A DNA stretch of 33,892 nucleotides from Firmicutes bacterium CAG:882. GTDB taxonomy: Bacteria; Bacillota; Clostridia; Lachnospirales; Lachnospiraceae. Positions 32,289 to 33,892 of this stretch are shown here, one piece after another (position 1 is the stretch's first letter; each line of letters begins with the position of its first letter). Both the position numbers and the translations under genes were made by a program. The stretch is from contig FR895398.1 in NCBI GenBank assembly GCA_000435595.1, positions 1 through 33,892 of the forward strand. The letters run 5' to 3'. The notes beneath the pieces are model-generated. The model had not been told where the DNA came from and made no database searches. It saw only the letters and a list, made by a program, of their open reading frames with translations.

Positions 32289-33845
32289 GTGGAGATAGTT
32301 CGGAAAAATATAAGCATGAACCATATCTGCGGGAAGGCGGAGGCTCAGGTTACATTAGATGATGATTTTATAGTGCCGGACAGTAAGCCGGATATATTAA
32401 AAAAGATAACCGATTGCGGTGAGATTGTCATTGAAGGACTGAAGGCGGGGGATGGCAGGGCATCCGTCAATGGAAAGCTCAAATTCTCCATGCTTTATCG
32501 AACGGACGGAGCGGGTATGCCACTTGATTCCATGGATGGCAGCATTGATTTTGGGGAGACCGTGAGCGTGCCGGGGCTTACAGCAGGCGATACGATAAAG
32601 TGCAGTGCGTCTCTTGACGATTTGAGCATCAATATTATCAATGAAAGAAAGATAAGTGTGTCGGCAATAATTGCGCTTGAGGTATATGGTGAGAATACAT
32701 ATGTGTCACCGGCGGCGGTTGGAATTGAGGATTCCGATGCGTGTATTCTGAAAAGAAGCATAGGACTTCTTGCAATGACCGAAAATAAGAGGGATATACT
32801 CAGAATAAGGGAACAGTATGAGCTCTCGGCGAACAAACCGAATGTAGGAAATGTAATCTGGTCATCGCCGGAGCTGAGAAACATTGAGACAAAGCCGGCG
32901 GCGGATGAGCTGATTGTAAGAGGCGAGATTCATCTGTTTGCAATGTATTTTCCGGAGGATGACGATGAGAACATTCAGTATGTGGAGGAGACACTTCCTT
33001 TTACCGGAAAGCTTCCGCTGCCGGGCGCGGATGAGAGAATGCTTGCGGATGTGTCGGTCGTTCCGTCACAGAAGATTATTTCTGTAAAGCCTGACTATGA
33101 CGGGGAACCGAGAATAATTGAGACGGAGCTTGTGCTTGACCTTGATATAAAGCTGTATGATGAACAGAATCTCGAATTGATAACCGACGTATATTCGACA
33201 AAGAAAAAGCTTGAGCCGGACGTTGACACGGCACAGTATGATGAGCTTCTTATACGCAATCATCAGAGATGCCGCATTGGTGAAAAGATGCGGATAAATG
33301 ACGGCAGAAATAAGATTCTTCAGATTATAAGCAGCACGGCGGCACTGAGCACGGATGATATCTCTGTTGTTGGTGACGGGCTTATGGTTGAAGGTGCTGC
33401 AAAGGTAAACGTACTGTACATATCGGACAGCGATGCGGACAGAATCGGCTCTATAACCAAGGAGCTGCCTTTCTCGCAGAAGATTGATGCGCCGGGAATC
33501 ACGGAGGATGCATTCTATACGGTGAGAACGGATGTTGAACAGCTCGGAGTGGCAATGCTTGGCGGGGATGAGCTTGAAATCAAGCTGAATGCCGGGATAG
33601 ATGTCCTTGTACTTACCACTGAGAGTACTCAGGTTATCACGGGAGTGAACGAGGAGAAGCTTGACTATGGCGCTATAAAGCGGCTTCCGGGAATATGCGG
33701 ATACATTGTAAAATCAGGTGACACACTGTGGGATATTGCGAAGAGATATTACACGACAATAGAGAGGATAATGGAGACTAACAAGCTTGCATCCGAGAGT
33801 CTTAAACCAGGCATGAAGCTTCTGATAACAAGAACGGTAATGTAA
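32289..33845 (+). CDS. SipL-like SPOCS (DUF3794) and LysM spore protein
   Basis: 518 residues from a GTG start (ATGGGGGA upstream). It opens with the DUF3794 motif DDFIVPDSKPDILKKI and has about three SPOCS-type segments (~30-115, ~165-260, ~330-425). It ends with a LysM domain (YIVKSGDTLWDIAKRYYTT, ~471-515). This architecture is that of C. difficile SipL, which binds SpoIVA and attaches the coat to the forespore; sipL there is under sigma-E. The same role is inferred here. It is the last gene of the window and is followed by a strong terminator. Confidence 0.92.
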   Translation: MEIVRKNISMNHICGKAEAQVTLDDDFIVPDSKPDILKKITDCGEIVIEGLKAGDGRASVNGKLKFSMLYRTDGAGMPLDSMDGSIDFGETVSVPGLTAGDTIKCSASLDDLSINIINERKISVSAIIALEVYGENTYVSPAAVGIEDSDACILKRSIGLLAMTENKRDILRIREQYELSANKPNVGNVIWSSPELRNIETKPAADELIVRGEIHLFAMYFPEDDDENIQYVEETLPFTGKLPLPGADERMLADVSVVPSQKIISVKPDYDGEPRIIETELVLDLDIKLYDEQNLELITDVYSTKKKLEPDVDTAQYDELLIRNHQRCRIGEKMRINDGRNKILQIISSTAALSTDDISVVGDGLMVEGAAKVNVLYISDSDADRIGSITKELPFSQKIDAPGITEDAFYTVRTDVEQLGVAMLGGDELEIKLNAGIDVLVLTTESTQVITGVNEEKLDYGAIKRLPGICGYIVKSGDTLWDIAKRYYTTIERIMETNKLASESLKPGMKLLITRTVM

Positions 33846-33863
33846 AATGTGAATGTTACGCTT

Positions 33864-33892
33864 GTCGGGACGGCTTTTGCCGTCCCGACTTC
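33864..33892 (+). terminator. Terminator of the SipL-like gene
   Basis: A perfect 11-bp GC-rich stem (33864-33874 with 33879-33889), loop TTTT. The T-run is cut by the window edge after two bases. Confidence 0.8.

Noticed and set aside
1..33892. tRNA, rRNA, CRISPR array or insertion sequence
   Set aside because: No cloverleaf with TTCRANY arm, no rRNA-like stretch, no regularly spaced direct repeats and no transposase gene were seen on either strand by eye.

Overview
The window looks like chromosomal DNA of a spore-forming, motile, low-to-moderate GC member of the Firmicutes, most likely class Clostridia and family Lachnospiraceae. The assignment is an inference. It rests on SipL-like and CotS-like sporulation genes, an archaeal-type (type 3) prolyl-tRNA synthetase, a CBS-domain family II pyrophosphatase, strong AGGAGG ribosome binding sites, sigma-A promoters, a SAM-I riboswitch before metK, and the absence of an outer-membrane gene set. 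No rRNA, tRNA, CRISPR array, phage gene or complete insertion sequence was found.

Layout. 1-633 is the 3' part of a methyltransferase gene. 642-920 is a compact unit with its own promoter, Shine-Dalgarno sequence, 26-codon ORF and terminator. 1109-4634 encodes a heterodimeric ABC exporter with one degenerate ATP site. 4754-6310 holds a zinc-ribbon membrane protein and a Nudix hydrolase, separated by a promoter and a strong hairpin. 6357-9136 is an operon of CBS-pyrophosphatase, flavin-reductase-like protein and an unusual shikimate-kinase-like protein. 9303-12358 carries two envelope genes, a LysM/G5/M23 peptidase and MurA, each with its own promoter and terminator. 12835-15812 on the minus strand has a chemotaxis receptor and an HD-GYP protein, each separately transcribed. 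15968-17441 is SAM-I riboswitch-metK. 17600-21665 has a histidine kinase/response regulator pair, an RluA-type pseudouridine synthase and a YtvI-like membrane protein. 21758-26043 has an AlgI/AlgJ-type O-acetylation pair followed by two lipoproteins, one with a transglutaminase-like domain. Then come proS, a 430-base gap filled by two structured inverted-repeat elements, and cca. 29302-33845 is a sporulation block: CotS-like pseudokinase, PEGA protein, PrcB-domain lipoprotein and SipL-like SPOCS/LysM protein.

How the parts fit. Much of the window concerns the cell envelope (MurA, M23 peptidase, O-acetylation, exporter, two-component system) and sporulation. Three promoters in the last 5 kb fit the mother-cell sigma-E consensus, so the last four genes probably form a mother-cell module for spore-envelope assembly. 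The PEGA and PrcB-like products are the least understood members.

The most unusual DNA is the roughly 303-bp nested inverted-repeat element at 27533-27835, followed by a second 20-bp-stem hairpin whose non-Watson-Crick positions are G-U pairs only in the plus-strand RNA. Other points of interest are the small transcription unit at 642-920, an attenuator-like leader before the chemotaxis receptor, and two proteins that keep a fold but lack key residues.
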